A stretch of DNA of 64,000 nt from Shewanella psychromarinicola (GTDB lineage Bacteria; Pseudomonadota; Gammaproteobacteria; Enterobacterales; Shewanellaceae). How positions within the stretch are numbered: the stretch's first letter is position 1; each line of letters starts with the position of its first letter. The translations under genes were made by a program, and so were the position numbers. Below, one piece after another: positions 9,732-20,094 of this stretch. The stretch lies in NCBI RefSeq assembly GCF_003855155.1, contig NZ_CP034073.1, forward strand, positions 3,100,001-3,164,000. The letters are read 5' to 3'. The notes under the pieces were generated by a model. The model did not search any database and was not told the origin of the DNA. It was given only the letters and a program-made list of their open reading frames with translations.

Positions 9732-9882
9732 TCAGCAGCCTGACAGTTTTTCCATGTAATGGTCTTGATGTGCATTCACAGATTTGTTTACCTGTCAGCC
9801 CATGTTGAAGTGCAATGGGTACCTCCTTACAGGCAGATTTCAGCTTTGGCGGGCTGTGCTGAATTCCCTCATAGGACAAGGG
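9732..9882 (+). ncRNA. Possible multi-branched structured RNA
   Basis: Complementary segments nest: TCAGCA (9732-9737) with TGCTGA (9857-9862) as a closing stem, CTGACAG (9740-9746) with CTGTCAG (9792-9798), hairpins CCAT/ATGG (9752-9762) and TGTG/CACA (9769-9780) inside it, CCCAT/ATGGG (9799-9819), and CCCT/AGGG (9866-9882). I recognise no known family. Short stems of this kind can arise by chance, hence the low confidence. Confidence 0.25.
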
Positions 9883-10241
9883 TATTTTATACAGTAGCTT
9901 TGCGGAGCTGCGTTACATCTCGAAAATTGAACATCTACTGGGTAGTCGCGTCTTTTAGAAATAGACCCAATAAGTTAATATTTGTTCGATTGGCAGCTTA
10001 ATGAGATGATTTTGATGCTAATGGCTTGACGCGGTCAAACTGGTATGTCATATATTAACAATGCACTCCATATTGAGTGACACAGGTTGAGTGACACTAA
10101 CCTTAATAAAAATACAGATTGGCAATTGCTTTGCCTTATTGGTTTTCTGGTAATTACGTTATCATAAGTAATCGATAATTCCACTAATGTTATCCACAGA
10201 TTCTGTGGACAACCTTGTTGACGAACCTAAGTTATTTTGCT

Positions 10242-10268
10242 AACCCCTTGTATCTGCGGGTTTTTTTT
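10242..10268 (+). terminator. Intrinsic terminator without an upstream coding gene
   Basis: AACCC...GGGTT is followed by eight T. No protein gene precedes it on this strand, which suggests that a non-coding transcript ends here. Confidence 0.5.
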
Positions 10269-10317
10269 GTGTGGTTAAAAAGTAGCGCAGACTTATTTTG
10301 AATCGAATTTACGTGCA

Positions 10318-10350
10318 AAAATAAAGCCTCATTACGAGGCTTTATTTTTT
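10318..10350. terminator. Bidirectional terminator behind the 10370-11149 gene
   Basis: Stem ATAAAGCCTC / GAGGCTTTAT with a five-base loop, flanked by A-rich and T-rich runs. It serves the minus-strand gene that ends at 10370. Confidence 0.75.
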
Positions 10351-10369
10351 GTGATGACGACAAAGATAT

Positions 10370-11149
10370 TTACCATTTCTTTTTCGGCTGAAACAACATA
10401 TCAATATCATCACCTTCTTTTTTCGGTTTTGGTGCACTCGGTTCACTACGTTTTTGAGCGCCCATTATTTCATCCAGTAGTTGTTTTGCTTCATCGACTT
10501 TACGGGCAATAAAAGGATCATTAGGCGTTTGCGCTTTAATTATGTGTAGCGTGTTTAAGGCTTTCGTGACCATTTGTTTACTAGAACCGTACTGCTTCAT
10601 AAAGCAAGCTGCACGCGCCCGACTAATCATAGAGTCGACATTTATTCTTAATTGAAGGTTGTCGATACGTATTTCTTCTTCTGCAAAAATAGACGGATCA
10701 ACTTTTCCCTTATTATGTTCCGCACGTAAAATGGCTTTAAGTTTTTTTAGTGTTTTTACTAATTCTAAAATTTGTCTATCATTATCAGGTAAACGAAAGC
10801 TCTCAATCGCAGGGACTTGGCTAGGTGAGTTAGACACTGAGGCTATTTGCATTTTGATGTCGGCTAGACGACGTTCATAATCAGATTTTAATTGGCCTGA
10901 TGCACGAACTATAGATTGTTCTAAAGCATCTTGAATGCGGCGATAAAGCACTAACATGATATGGCTAGAAGATGGGGTCATGCCAGTGTTAGATAAGACG
11001 GCATCGGTTTCATCTATGATGGCTCGCTGACGAGAAACTTCTACTCGACGCTCGGCTTCTGCCCGCTCTTTTTGCTGTTGGACAATACTAAAGCCGATAA
11101 TCAGCAATAATAGTGCGCCAATAAGAATTAATATCAAAATTAAGGACAT
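10370..11149 (-). CDS. Membrane-anchored coiled-coil protein of unknown function
   Basis: A 259-aa protein. Residues 2-23 (LILILILIGALLLLIIGF) form a single membrane anchor, and residues 24-50 are a charged, Glu/Arg/Gln-rich helix likely to form a coiled coil. The remainder is helical, with a cytoplasmic-type composition and a Lys/Pro-rich tail (SAPKPKKEGDD) that ends in FQPKKKW. I recognise no enzymatic motif. The topology suggests a short N-terminal anchor with a cytoplasmic body. It is a single gene with its own terminator and lies divergent from cysB. Likely a conserved Shewanella-type hypothetical protein. Confidence 0.7.
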   Translation of the reverse strand: MSLILILILIGALLLLIIGFSIVQQQKERAEAERRVEVSRQRAIIDETDAVLSNTGMTPSSSHIMLVLYRRIQDALEQSIVRASGQLKSDYERRLADIKMQIASVSNSPSQVPAIESFRLPDNDRQILELVKTLKKLKAILRAEHNKGKVDPSIFAEEEIRIDNLQLRINVDSMISRARAACFMKQYGSSKQMVTKALNTLHIIKAQTPNDPFIARKVDEAKQLLDEIMGAQKRSEPSAPKPKKEGDDIDMLFQPKKKW

Positions 11150-12515
<1,366 letters not shown>

Positions 12516-12543
12516 TACTGAATATCGGTAATGTGTATCGTAT

Positions 12544-12574
12544 AAAAAACCTCGCTCATCGGCGAGGTTTTTTT
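12544..12574. terminator. Terminator between convergent cysB and purN
   Basis: Perfect stem AAAAAACCTCGC / GCGAGGTTTTTT with a short loop and A/T runs on both sides, so it can stop both genes. Confidence 0.85.
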
Positions 12575-12612
12575 ATAATCAATATAAAGGCTTAATCACG
12601 GATTAATTGATA

Positions 12613-13257
12613 TTAATCTGGCGCGTAACCCGATCCACCAATTAACTCGCTATCCAAATAGGCTTTACCATCAGTCATCGCTAAACGACCTAAGCTAAAC
12701 CATTTTACCACCAGAGGATAAATAGCATGCTCTTGTTCATGAACACGCCTGGCTAATATTTCAGCATCATCTTCAGGGTAAATAGGGACTTTAGCTTGCA
12801 ATATCACCGGTCCAGCATCGAGTTCAGGGATAACAAAATGCACACTAGCGCCATGTTCAGTGTCGCCTGCATCGATAGCACGTTGATGTGTATGTAATCC
12901 TGTATACTTAGGCAATAATGATGGATGAACATTAATCATTTTCCCAAGGAAATGGCGAACAAACTCATCGGTCAAAATACGCATAAAACCCGCAAGAATA
13001 ATCAGATCTGGTTGGTATTTCTCTATTGTTTTTAATAAACGTGCATCGTAATCGCTGCGTACTTCATTGATATAAGGAATAACGCAACTGGTATCAATTT
13101 CGCTTTGATGAGCGCGAATTAATCCATAAGCATCCGGCTTGTTACTGATCACACCAACAACGTCAGCCTTTAGGTTATCGTCACAACCATCAATGATAGC
13201 TTGAAGATTACTGCCCTTACCGGAAATCAATACCACAACACGACAGCTTTGGGTCAT
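12613..13257 (-). CDS. purN: Phosphoribosylglycinamide formyltransferase PurN
   Basis: A 214-aa enzyme that transfers the formyl group from 10-formyl-THF to GAR, step 3 of purine synthesis. Visible motifs: VVLISGKGSNLQAIID at the N-terminus (phosphate loop), HPSLLPKYTG with the catalytic His, and the family Asp in VHFVIPELDAGPVI. It is the second gene of a purM-purN operon: its ATG shares one base with the purM stop (TAATG, 13255-13259). Confidence 0.96.
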   Translation of the reverse strand: MTQSCRVVVLISGKGSNLQAIIDGCDDNLKADVVGVISNKPDAYGLIRAHQSEIDTSCVIPYINEVRSDYDARLLKTIEKYQPDLIILAGFMRILTDEFVRHFLGKMINVHPSLLPKYTGLHTHQRAIDAGDTEHGASVHFVIPELDAGPVILQAKVPIYPEDDAEILARRVHEQEHAIYPLVVKWFSLGRLAMTDGKAYLDSELIGGSGYAPD

Positions 13258-14294
13258 TAGATGATCTCCACTTGCTCTTCGTCGCCTTGACGCGTGGCAA
13301 TTTCACCTATCAACCATGCATTTTCGCCTTCTGCGGTTAATAATGCTAATGCGGCATCCACTTTGTCTGTTGGCAGCGCAATAACCATACCTACACCACA
13401 GTTAAATGTGAGGAACATTTCATGTTGTGCAATATTGCCGTTTGTCATTAACCAATCGAACACCACTGGCCATTGCCAAGAGTCACCCTTTACCACAGCT
13501 TTACAATCATCAGGAAGTACTCGTGGGATATTTTCCCAGAATCCACCACCAGTAATGTGCGCCATTGCGTGAATATCTGATTGTTCAATCAGTTTCAATA
13601 AAGGTTTAACATAAATTTTTGTCGGCTCGAGTAAATGGTCAATTAACGGCTTACCAGCAAGATCTTGTTGCGGGTCCGCTTTGCTGACTTCTAATACCTT
13701 ACGGATTAACGAGTAACCGTTTGAGTGAGGACCACTTGAACCAAGCGCAATGAGTGAGTCACCCGCTTTTACTTTTGTACCATCAATGATATCTGCTTTT
13801 TCAACAACACCAACACAAAATCCGGCAAGATCGTAATCTTCGCCTTCATACATGCCGGGCATTTCAGCTGTTTCGCCACCGATTAATGCACAACCTGATT
13901 GGAAACAACCTTCTGCGATTCCACTGACAACCGAGGTCGCCGTTGCAACGTCAAGTTTACCAGTCGCGTAGTAATCGAGGAAGAAAAGCGGTTCAGCACC
14001 TGAAACAATCAGGTCGTTGACACACATAGCAACTAAATCAACGCCTACGGTGTCATGCTTTTTATAATCAATGGCTAATCTTAATTTGGTGCCAACACCA
14101 TCAGTGCCAGAAACAAGTACTGGGTGTTTGTATTTAGTCGGTAATTCGCACAATGCGCCAAAACCACCTAAATTGCCCATAACTTCTGGACGACGAGTGC
14201 GTTTTACCGCTGATTTAATGTTGTTTACTAACGCATTACCTGCATCGATATCAACGCCGGCATCTTTGTAACTTAGGGGGGTAGGAGTGGTCAC
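13257..14294 (-). CDS. purM: Phosphoribosylformylglycinamidine cyclo-ligase PurM
   Basis: A 345-aa AIR synthetase, step 5 of purine synthesis. The core starts [16 protein letters not shown] and includes [25 protein letters not shown] and [13 protein letters not shown], all typical of PurM. The longest frame reaches back to 14375, but I prefer GTG 14294 because AGAGGA lies 8 nt upstream of it and the resulting protein has exactly the E. coli length. The region upstream carries a large inverted repeat shared with divergent upp. Confidence 0.94.
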   Translation of the reverse strand: MTTPTPLSYKDAGVDIDAGNALVNNIKSAVKRTRRPEVMGNLGGFGALCELPTKYKHPVLVSGTDGVGTKLRLAIDYKKHDTVGVDLVAMCVNDLIVSGAEPLFFLDYYATGKLDVATATSVVSGIAEGCFQSGCALIGGETAEMPGMYEGEDYDLAGFCVGVVEKADIIDGTKVKAGDSLIALGSSGPHSNGYSLIRKVLEVSKADPQQDLAGKPLIDHLLEPTKIYVKPLLKLIEQSDIHAMAHITGGGFWENIPRVLPDDCKAVVKGDSWQWPVVFDWLMTNGNIAQHEMFLTFNCGVGMVIALPTDKVDAALALLTAEGENAWLIGEIATRQGDEEQVEII

Positions 14295-14383
14295 GGAGGA
14301 TCCTCTAGGGTACATCGTTTTATGGAATTTTATGCGCCGATATTCTACCAGTTTGTGTCCCGAGTCGAAAGTCATGTTTTTAC

Positions 14384-14480
14384 TTTATCCTATAAATAAA
14401 ACGATGAATTACCTATTTTTATTGGTTTAGGTCACGATTTACTGCAATTTTGAAACTTTATGTTTTATAGATAGGATAAA
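14384..14480. promoter_or_regulatory. Large inverted repeat in the purM/upp divergent promoter
   Basis: TTTATCCTATAAATAAAAC (14384-14402) is matched in inverted orientation by GTTTTATAGATAGGATAAA (14462-14480), about 59 bp apart and symmetric between the two divergent genes. No classical PurR box was found. The arms may contain the two -10 regions or bind a dimeric regulator; this is inference. Confidence 0.45.
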
Positions 14481-14534
14481 TCGTCTAACATTTATCAAAT
14501 TTGCCTGAAATAGTCAGAAATCTAGGAGAAATAA

Positions 14535-15161
14535 ATGAAAGTCGTTGAAGTAAAGCATCCTCTGGTTCGTCATAAAGTCGGTTTGATGCGTGAAGCGGAT
14601 ATCAGCACCAAACGATTTCGTGAACTTGCAACAGAAGTTGGCAGTTTATTAACCTATGAAGCCACCGCTGATTTTGAAACGGAAATGGTGACAATTGAAG
14701 GTTGGAATGGTCCGGTCAATATTGAGCAACTTAAAGGTAAAAAAGTGACTGTAGTGCCTATTTTACGTGCGGGTTTAGGCATGATGGATGGCGTACTTGA
14801 GCATCTTCCCAGTGCACGTATTTCTGTTGTCGGTATCTATCGTGATGAAGAAACACTTCAGCCTGTGCCTTATTTTGAAAAAATAGTCAGTAATGTAGAC
14901 GAGCGTATCGCTTTAGTGGTTGATCCAATGTTAGCCACTGGCGGCTCAATGATTGCGACAATCGACCTGCTGAAAAAACGTGGTTGTACATCAATTAGAG
15001 CTTTAGTTTTGGTTGCTGCGCCTGAAGGCATTAAAGCCCTTGAACTAGCTCACCCTGATATTGAACTGTACACTGCAGCGATTGATGATTGCTTAAACGA
15101 GAAAGGTTATATCTTGCCAGGTTTAGGTGATGCGGGCGATAAGATATTTGGTACCAAATAA
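14535..15161 (+). CDS. upp: Uracil phosphoribosyltransferase Upp
   Basis: A 208-aa pyrimidine salvage enzyme (uracil + PRPP to UMP), the same length as E. coli Upp. Visible motifs: [19 protein letters not shown] at the N-terminus, [13 protein letters not shown], the PRPP-binding [12 protein letters not shown], and the C-terminal uracil-binding [20 protein letters not shown] 14535 is preceded by TAGGAGA. It is divergent from purM, which couples purine and pyrimidine supply genes at one locus. No uraA permease follows; an antiporter on the other strand does. Confidence 0.97.
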   Translation: MKVVEVKHPLVRHKVGLMREADISTKRFRELATEVGSLLTYEATADFETEMVTIEGWNGPVNIEQLKGKKVTVVPILRAGLGMMDGVLEHLPSARISVVGIYRDEETLQPVPYFEKIVSNVDERIALVVDPMLATGGSMIATIDLLKKRGCTSIRALVLVAAPEGIKALELAHPDIELYTAAIDDCLNEKGYILPGLGDAGDKIFGTK

Positions 15162-15221
15162 TTCGTTATACGGATTGTAGATACCCAGGCTCGGTATGAT
15201 TAACATCATCTGCGAGACCAT

Positions 15222-15255
15222 AAAAACGGGAGCCTTTATTGAGGCTCCCGTTTTT
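15222..15255. terminator. Bidirectional terminator between upp and the antiporter gene
   Basis: Stem AAAAACGGGAGCCT / AGGCTCCCGTTTTT, perfect over 11 bp or more, with A and T runs. Confidence 0.85.
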
Positions 15256-15292
15256 ATTTCTATCTTGATAAGCCGTAGCCAGCTGTTGAATG

Positions 15293-16615
15293 TTAAAGCA
15301 CCATCGCAGCAATCCAACCAAAAACAAGCAGTGGAATATTATAGTGAATGAACGTTGGGATCACGCTGTCGCGAATATGATCATGTTGCCCATCGGCATT
15401 AAGACCTGCTGTGGGACCTAGAGTCGAATCCGATGCTGGCGAACCTGCGTCACCAAGCGCGGCAGCGGTACCGACTAGCGCAATGGTTGCCGCCACAGAA
15501 AAACCAAAACTGAGTGCTAACGGTACATAAATGGTGGCGATAATCGGAATGGTTGAAAACGAAGAGCCAATGCCCATGGTAATCAATAAGCCAACAATAA
15601 GCATCAATAATGCGGCTATTGCTTTGTTGTCACCTATCATGTCGCCTAGAGACGTCACCAGTGTGCCGACTTCCCCGGTCGACTTAACCACGGCGGCAAA
15701 ACCTGCTGCTGCAATCATAATAAAGCCAATGTTGGCCATCATATGTACACCTTGGTCGAACAGGTCTTTACTCACTTCATGTTTAATAATCCCTGAAAAA
15801 CGGAAAATAATAAATCCGCTTAATGCACCAAATATCATTGAATCAGTTTGTAATTGAACCACTAAAGTCACCACTATTGCTGATAATGATATCAACAGAC
15901 TTTTTCGACTAATCGTGGTTGAAATGCTGTCATTTATCACAGGTTGTTCAATAATATATTGTCTAGGTTTGCGGTAACTGATAAATATCGCCGTGAGTAG
16001 ACCAACAACCATGCCCATAGCAGGTAATAACATTGCCTTAGGAATTTGTTCACCGACTGCATTTAAACCATTAATGTTCAAATTTGCTAAAAGGATGTCA
16101 TTGAGGAAAATTCCGCCAAAACCGATAGGTAATATCATATAAGTGGTGACCAAGCCGAACGTTAGAATACAGGCTATAAGACGGCGGTCGATATGTAGCT
16201 TGGAAATGACATGTAATAATGGTGGAATAAGGATCGGGATAAAGGCAATGTGAATAGGTAAAATATTTTGCGATGAAATAGCCATTAACAGTATTGTGAC
16301 CAATAACAACCAACGTACCACTTGAGTATTACCACTATTGGGTTCTTTGCCGAGCTTTTTAATAATTGAATGGGAAATTAACGTTGTTAAGCCCGAATGT
16401 GACAATGCTGCCGCAAACGCGCCAAGCAATGCATAACTTAATGCAATTTGAGCTCCGCCGCCGAGTCCGTCATTAAAGGCTGCTATCGTTTGATGAATAT
16501 CTAATCCACCGACTAAACCCGCCACAACAGCACTAATGGTTAACGAGACCACAACGTTAATTCGAATAAAGCTTAAAAAAAGCATTAAGCAAACCGCGAT
16601 AACAACCGCATTCAT
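15293..16615 (-). CDS. Na+/H+ antiporter family protein (NhaC superfamily)
   Basis: A 440-aa integral membrane protein with about 11-12 hydrophobic segments. The first ~85 residues ([20 protein letters not shown]...) match the N-terminal domain of the Na_H_antiport family, and the rest has the NhaC/ion-transporter layout, including [14 protein letters not shown] and [25 protein letters not shown] near the C-terminus, where the motif rich in Asp/Ser probably binds the ion. It is monocistronic. The name antiporter is by family; amino-acid/Na+ symport by related proteins cannot be excluded. Confidence 0.8.
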   Translation of the reverse strand: MNAVVIAVCLMLFLSFIRINVVVSLTISAVVAGLVGGLDIHQTIAAFNDGLGGGAQIALSYALLGAFAAALSHSGLTTLISHSIIKKLGKEPNSGNTQVVRWLLLVTILLMAISSQNILPIHIAFIPILIPPLLHVISKLHIDRRLIACILTFGLVTTYMILPIGFGGIFLNDILLANLNINGLNAVGEQIPKAMLLPAMGMVVGLLTAIFISYRKPRQYIIEQPVINDSISTTISRKSLLISLSAIVVTLVVQLQTDSMIFGALSGFIIFRFSGIIKHEVSKDLFDQGVHMMANIGFIMIAAAGFAAVVKSTGEVGTLVTSLGDMIGDNKAIAALLMLIVGLLITMGIGSSFSTIPIIATIYVPLALSFGFSVAATIALVGTAAALGDAGSPASDSTLGPTAGLNADGQHDHIRDSVIPTFIHYNIPLLVFGWIAAMVL

Positions 16616-16992
16616 AATTATATTTCATAAAAGTAAGTGAAGCGGCTATTCTTGACCGCCTACAGCATATTTGTCCAGCGTATATCGATTTTTTACTTAT
16701 TTATGCTGATTTTTCAATCAATATTGCTTGCCGTTGTGGATAACGTTTGCCTAGGTCATGTCAGCAAATCATTTTTGTAATATTCGACAGTTATTATTTA
16801 GTGGGTCAGCATGTTTTATTTTTCAGCAGGTAAACCCATTTTCATTTGAAATAACTTATAAGTCCGCTAAATTAGATGTATGGTATACCTCTGATATAAG
16901 TCCCAACGGCATAGTCAATTGTTAAGTAGATCACAATTAGCAAGAACGCTTTACCGTTGTTGAATGTTTAAGCCATTAAATGGAGATAGATA
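16616..16992. other. Divergent promoter region, antiporter / peroxiredoxin
   Basis: 377 bp without a gene. One perfect DnaA-box sequence in reverse orientation (TGTGGATAA) lies at about 16736-16744. I see no clear OxyR site. The peroxiredoxin ATG has TGGAGA upstream. Confidence 0.35.
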
Positions 16993-17598
16993 ATGAGCGT
17001 ATTAGTAGGCCGTCCAGCCCCAGATTTTACCGCAGCAGCCGTTCTTGGTTCTGGTGAGATTGTTGACACATTTAACCTCGCTACCGCAATTAAAGGTAAG
17101 CCTGCGGTTATTTTCTTCTACCCACTCGATTTTACTTTTGTATGCCCATCAGAGCTAATTGCTTTTGATCACCGCATGGAAGAGTTCACCAAGCGTGGTG
17201 TTGAAGTGATTGGTGTTTCAATTGACTCACAGTTCACTCATAACGCATGGCGTAACACTCCAGTAGACAAGGGGGGTATTGGCCAAGTTAAATACACACT
17301 AGTTGCTGACGTTAAACATGAAATTTGTAAAGCATACGACGTTGAGCATCCAGAAGCTGGCGTGGCTTTCCGTGGTTCTTTCTTAGTAGACAAAGAAGGC
17401 CAAGTTCGTCACCAAGTGGTTAACGATTTACCATTAGGCCGTAACGTTGACGAAATGATCCGTATGATCGACGCTCTTCAGTTCCATGAAGAGCACGGTG
17501 AAGTTTGTCCTGCTGGCTGGTCAAAAGGCGAAAAAGGCATGACTGCTAGCACAGAAGGTGTCGCAGCATACTTAAGAGATAACTCTGACAAGCTATAA
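16993..17598 (+). CDS. Typical 2-Cys peroxiredoxin (AhpC/Prx type)
   Basis: A 201-aa thiol peroxidase reducing H2O2 and organic hydroperoxides. The peroxidatic Cys51 lies in DFTFVCPSE and the resolving Cys172 in GEVCPAGW. A GGIG loop (residues 94-97) corresponds to the GGLG motif of overoxidation-sensitive enzymes, but the usual C-terminal YF is YL here (AAYLRDNSDKL), so it may be more robust to hyperoxidation. No ahpF or reductase gene is adjacent; a thioredoxin system is presumably the electron donor. A strong terminator follows directly. Confidence 0.9.
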   Translation: MSVLVGRPAPDFTAAAVLGSGEIVDTFNLATAIKGKPAVIFFYPLDFTFVCPSELIAFDHRMEEFTKRGVEVIGVSIDSQFTHNAWRNTPVDKGGIGQVKYTLVADVKHEICKAYDVEHPEAGVAFRGSFLVDKEGQVRHQVVNDLPLGRNVDEMIRMIDALQFHEEHGEVCPAGWSKGEKGMTASTEGVAAYLRDNSDKL

Positions 17599-17618
17599 TC
17601 TAGCGGATTAGAGACAAT

Positions 17619-17645
17619 AAAAAAGCTGCTTCGGCAGCTTTTTTA
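17619..17645. terminator. Terminator of the peroxiredoxin gene
   Basis: AAAAAAGCTGC / GCAGCTTTTTT with a stable TTCG tetraloop. Confidence 0.88.
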
Positions 17646-17738
17646 TTGAGTAAGATAAATATTTTATCGACGGTTCTAAGGCGATATAGCCTGCTTGAGA
17701 TGCAATTGTTATCGCGCGCGGAGGTTACCTAGTATCCA

Positions 17739-18404
17739 TTATTCGCTGGCTGGATCGCTCTTCTCTTCCACAGCGGCTAATGGCCAACCACCTAATGCTT
17801 TCCAACGATTGACGATAAGGCAAAATAATTCGGCGGTGCGTTCGGTATCATATAATGCTGAATGCGCTTCTTTGTTGTCGAAATCGATGCCAGCCATTTT
17901 ACACGCTTTAGCCAATACCGTGTGCCCAATAGCAAGGCCAGCAAGTGTTGCGGTATCAAAGCTCGCAAAAGGATGAAAAGGAGATCGTTTTAAACCGTTT
18001 CGTTCTATGGCCTTGTTCACAAACCCTAAGTCAAAAGCGGCATTGTGAGCGACAATAATACTGCGATGACAATCTACTGCCTTTTGGGCTTTTTTGACTT
18101 CTTTAAAAATCTCTAACAAAGCGACTTTTTCGTCTACAGCACCACGAAGTGGGTTGGTGGGATCGATACCATTAAAAGCTAAAGATTCAGGCTCTAGGTT
18201 CGCGCCCTCAAAAGGCTCAATATGAAAATGAAGGGTTTTATCAAGTTCAATGACCCCATCACTATTCATTTTTAATAAGCTGACGGCAATTTCAAGCAAC
18301 GCATCGGTATTGGCATTAAAACCCGCAGTTTCGACATCGATAACAACAGGGAAATAACCACGAAAGCGGTGTTTAAACTTGTTAGCGTCGCAAATATCAG
18401 TCAT
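17739..18404 (-). CDS. rnt: Ribonuclease T
   Basis: A 221-aa DEDDh 3'-5' exoribonuclease that trims tRNA CCA ends and 5S/23S rRNA 3' ends. Catalytic motifs: Exo [11 protein letters not shown] (Asp, Glu), Exo [14 protein letters not shown], and Exo [18 protein letters not shown] with the His. Length is close to E. coli RNase T (215). I prefer ATG 18404 over the in-frame TTG at 18422, because GAGGATAAAG lies upstream of it and the family starts there. motY is divergent, the same pairing as in Vibrio and other Shewanella. Confidence 0.93.
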   Translation of the reverse strand: MTDICDANKFKHRFRGYFPVVIDVETAGFNANTDALLEIAVSLLKMNSDGVIELDKTLHFHIEPFEGANLEPESLAFNGIDPTNPLRGAVDEKVALLEIFKEVKKAQKAVDCHRSIIVAHNAAFDLGFVNKAIERNGLKRSPFHPFASFDTATLAGLAIGHTVLAKACKMAGIDFDNKEAHSALYDTERTAELFCLIVNRWKALGGWPLAAVEEKSDPASE

Positions 18405-18591
18405 TACAGTCTTTATCCTCAATAGCTATCATTCATCGGTGCAAATGATGTAAGCCGAGTATTATGCGCAAACTCAAGCTCAGTGTCATGTTTGATTGTG
18501 GTTTTTATCATCGATTAAACATGATTGTTTACTAAAGGAACTGACTTTGTGGCCGATAGAAAGTATGTAATCAGGTATATAGGGTGTTTTT

Positions 18592-19461
18592 ATGTGGCGA
18601 AAACTGATAATTCTCGCAAGTTTGTGTCTTTGCTCAACGGCTAATGCTGATTTGAGGCACTACGTGGCGTCGCTGGAAAACTCAGCATGGCGCATTGGTG
18701 AGAGTAATCCGATAGAGTGTCGTCTTGAACATGATATTCCTGACTATGGTCGCGCGGTGTTTACCAGTAGGGCAGGTAAAGATTTAAATTTAAACTTCAC
18801 CTTAGATATGTGGCTTAAGCCTGATGCGGTGACCAAGGCAACATTAATTAGCCGAGCTCCGAGTTGGCGTCCTGGGCATAATTCCAAAGAAATCACCCAA
18901 CTGACTTACAATAAGCAACTTAATGGTGAAGTACCCAAAAAAGCCGCTTGGTCGATGTTGAATGAATTGAGCCAAGGAATGGAACCCACTTTTTACTATG
19001 CTGATTGGTATAATCACAACGCTAAGATTGCAGTGGGATTGTCGTCGGCTAATTTTGGCGGTAAATATCGTCAGTTTCGCGCTTGTTTAGCTAATTTGCT
19101 GCCTTACAGTTTTGATGATATTGCTTTTACGGTATTACACTACCAAGAGGGCGGGGTCGATCTGACGCGTTTCTCTACCCACCAATTACAAAAAATACAG
19201 CGCTATTTGTCTTATGACTCCGAAGTGGAACTCGTTCTTATTGATGCTTACACTGACAGCTACGGTGGGCGCTTGGTTAACCAAAAGGTGTCAGATAAAC
19301 GGGCTGACTCAGTGAAAAATATTTTAATTGCTAGCGGTATTACTAAAGATCGTATTCATACCGAGGGGCATGGCGAAAAACGTCATGTTACTGGCAATCA
19401 CCTTGCTGAAGAACGTAAGATGAACCGCAGAGTTGTGATTAAAATAACCAAGCCGATATAA
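18592..19461 (+). CDS. motY: MotY, sodium-driven flagellar stator-ring protein
   Basis: A 289-aa periplasmic protein of the T-ring that holds Na+-driven PomAB/MotAB stators around polar flagellar motors. A signal peptide is seen at residues 1-19 (LASLCLCSTANA). The MotY-specific N-terminal domain runs to about residue 150 and contains MWLKPDAVTKATLISRAPSW. A C-terminal OmpA-like peptidoglycan-binding domain (~165-285) has the motif GHGEKRHVTGN...ERKMNRRVVI. It is adjacent to rnt, as in Vibrio. It points to a polar, sodium-driven flagellum in the organism. Confidence 0.9.
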   Translation: MWRKLIILASLCLCSTANADLRHYVASLENSAWRIGESNPIECRLEHDIPDYGRAVFTSRAGKDLNLNFTLDMWLKPDAVTKATLISRAPSWRPGHNSKEITQLTYNKQLNGEVPKKAAWSMLNELSQGMEPTFYYADWYNHNAKIAVGLSSANFGGKYRQFRACLANLLPYSFDDIAFTVLHYQEGGVDLTRFSTHQLQKIQRYLSYDSEVELVLIDAYTDSYGGRLVNQKVSDKRADSVKNILIASGITKDRIHTEGHGEKRHVTGNHLAEERKMNRRVVIKITKPI

Positions 19462-19901
19462 ACCCACCTCATGTCTTATTAACTGCACTACTAATCGCAG
19501 TATTGACCCTATTTAGCCCGTAACAAGATTAGCTATCTATTTATTCAGTTGTTGTATGTATATTCCGCCACAGTATCCTCTTTTTCTCGATACCATTGAG
19601 ATATAAATAATAATCAATAAACGGGTTTTCCACGCTAAGGCATTATATCAACGCTCATCAATAAGGCCTCACTCGGCGGTCATTCAACATTCGTTAGACC
19701 AAGCTAATACTAATATGAAAGAGTCATTTGCAAACGATGGTTGCTCCTTTAGAGCCTAACGAGTAAAGCGATGCAAGCGTGTCTCGTTTTCCTCCATATT
19801 GATTAGAAAGACTCAATTTTTTCTCCATTAATATGGCTTGAATTGAAATGCTCTGATTTGTTCGCTTATAAGTTTGTTTATGAAGATACTGAAAAAAAGG
19901 C

Positions 19902-19930
19902 AAAAAAAGACCCACTTAATCCAAGTGGGC
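19902..19930 (-). terminator. Rho-independent terminator of the candidate sRNA
   Basis: Read on the minus strand: GCCCACTTGG, short loop, AAGTGGGT, then C and seven T. Confidence 0.8.
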
Positions 19931-20060
19931 TAAATAATTTGCAATCAACAAATTTAAGGAAGGAAGTCAAACATAAGAACGAAGGATAACTGAAGTATTG
20001 GGTTACATCAGTTTGGCGTTCTTGGTTTTCAACATCTAAATCAGATGTGTCCTGAAAACA
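19902..20060 (-). ncRNA. Candidate trans-acting small RNA (about 160 nt)
   Basis: Four independent signs agree. A sigma-70 promoter (TTGCCA, 17 bp, TACTAT) lies directly upstream. The 5' hairpin runs CTTGTTTTCA...TGAAAACCAAG with an inner ACATCT/AGATGT stem (20021-20062). The second hairpin pairs GAACG with CGTTC and AACTGA with TCAGTT, around a TGTAACCCAATACT loop (19977-20021). A classical terminator, CCCACTT...AAGTGGG plus seven T, closes it (19902-19930). An unpaired pyrimidine-rich segment, TTGACTTCCTTCCTTAAA, before the terminator is a plausible seed/Hfq region that could pair with ribosome binding sites. There is no ORF. I do not recognise the family. Confidence 0.65.
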
Positions 20061-20065
20061 AGGTC

Positions 20066-20094
20066 ATAGTAGAATGAATACACTCATCTGGCAA
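20066..20094 (-). promoter_or_regulatory. Sigma-70 promoter of the candidate sRNA
   Basis: On the minus strand, TTGCCA at 20094-20089 and TACTAT at 20071-20066 are exactly 17 bp apart. The predicted start is near 20060, at the foot of the first hairpin. Confidence 0.65.

Larger units (their letters stand above)
9474..10317. other. 840-bp gene-free stretch with possible RNA elements
   Basis: No frame here looks protein-coding; the longest, 9759-10001 on the plus strand, has unnatural composition. The stretch contains a cluster of pairable segments at 9732-9882, a promoter-like TTGACG...TATATT at 10026-10056, an inverted pair of DnaA-box-like sequences at 10190-10212 and an intrinsic terminator at 10242-10268. 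The last three are consistent with a short untranslated transcript of about 200 nt. Confidence 0.4.

Noticed and set aside
9759..10001. 80-codon plus-strand frame
   Set aside because: Composition unlike a protein (Arg/Cys/Val rich without pattern), no ribosome site, and it overlaps segments that pair as RNA.
19724..19915. 63-codon minus-strand frame near motY
   Set aside because: It begins inside the terminator of the candidate sRNA and has no ribosome site or recognisable pattern.
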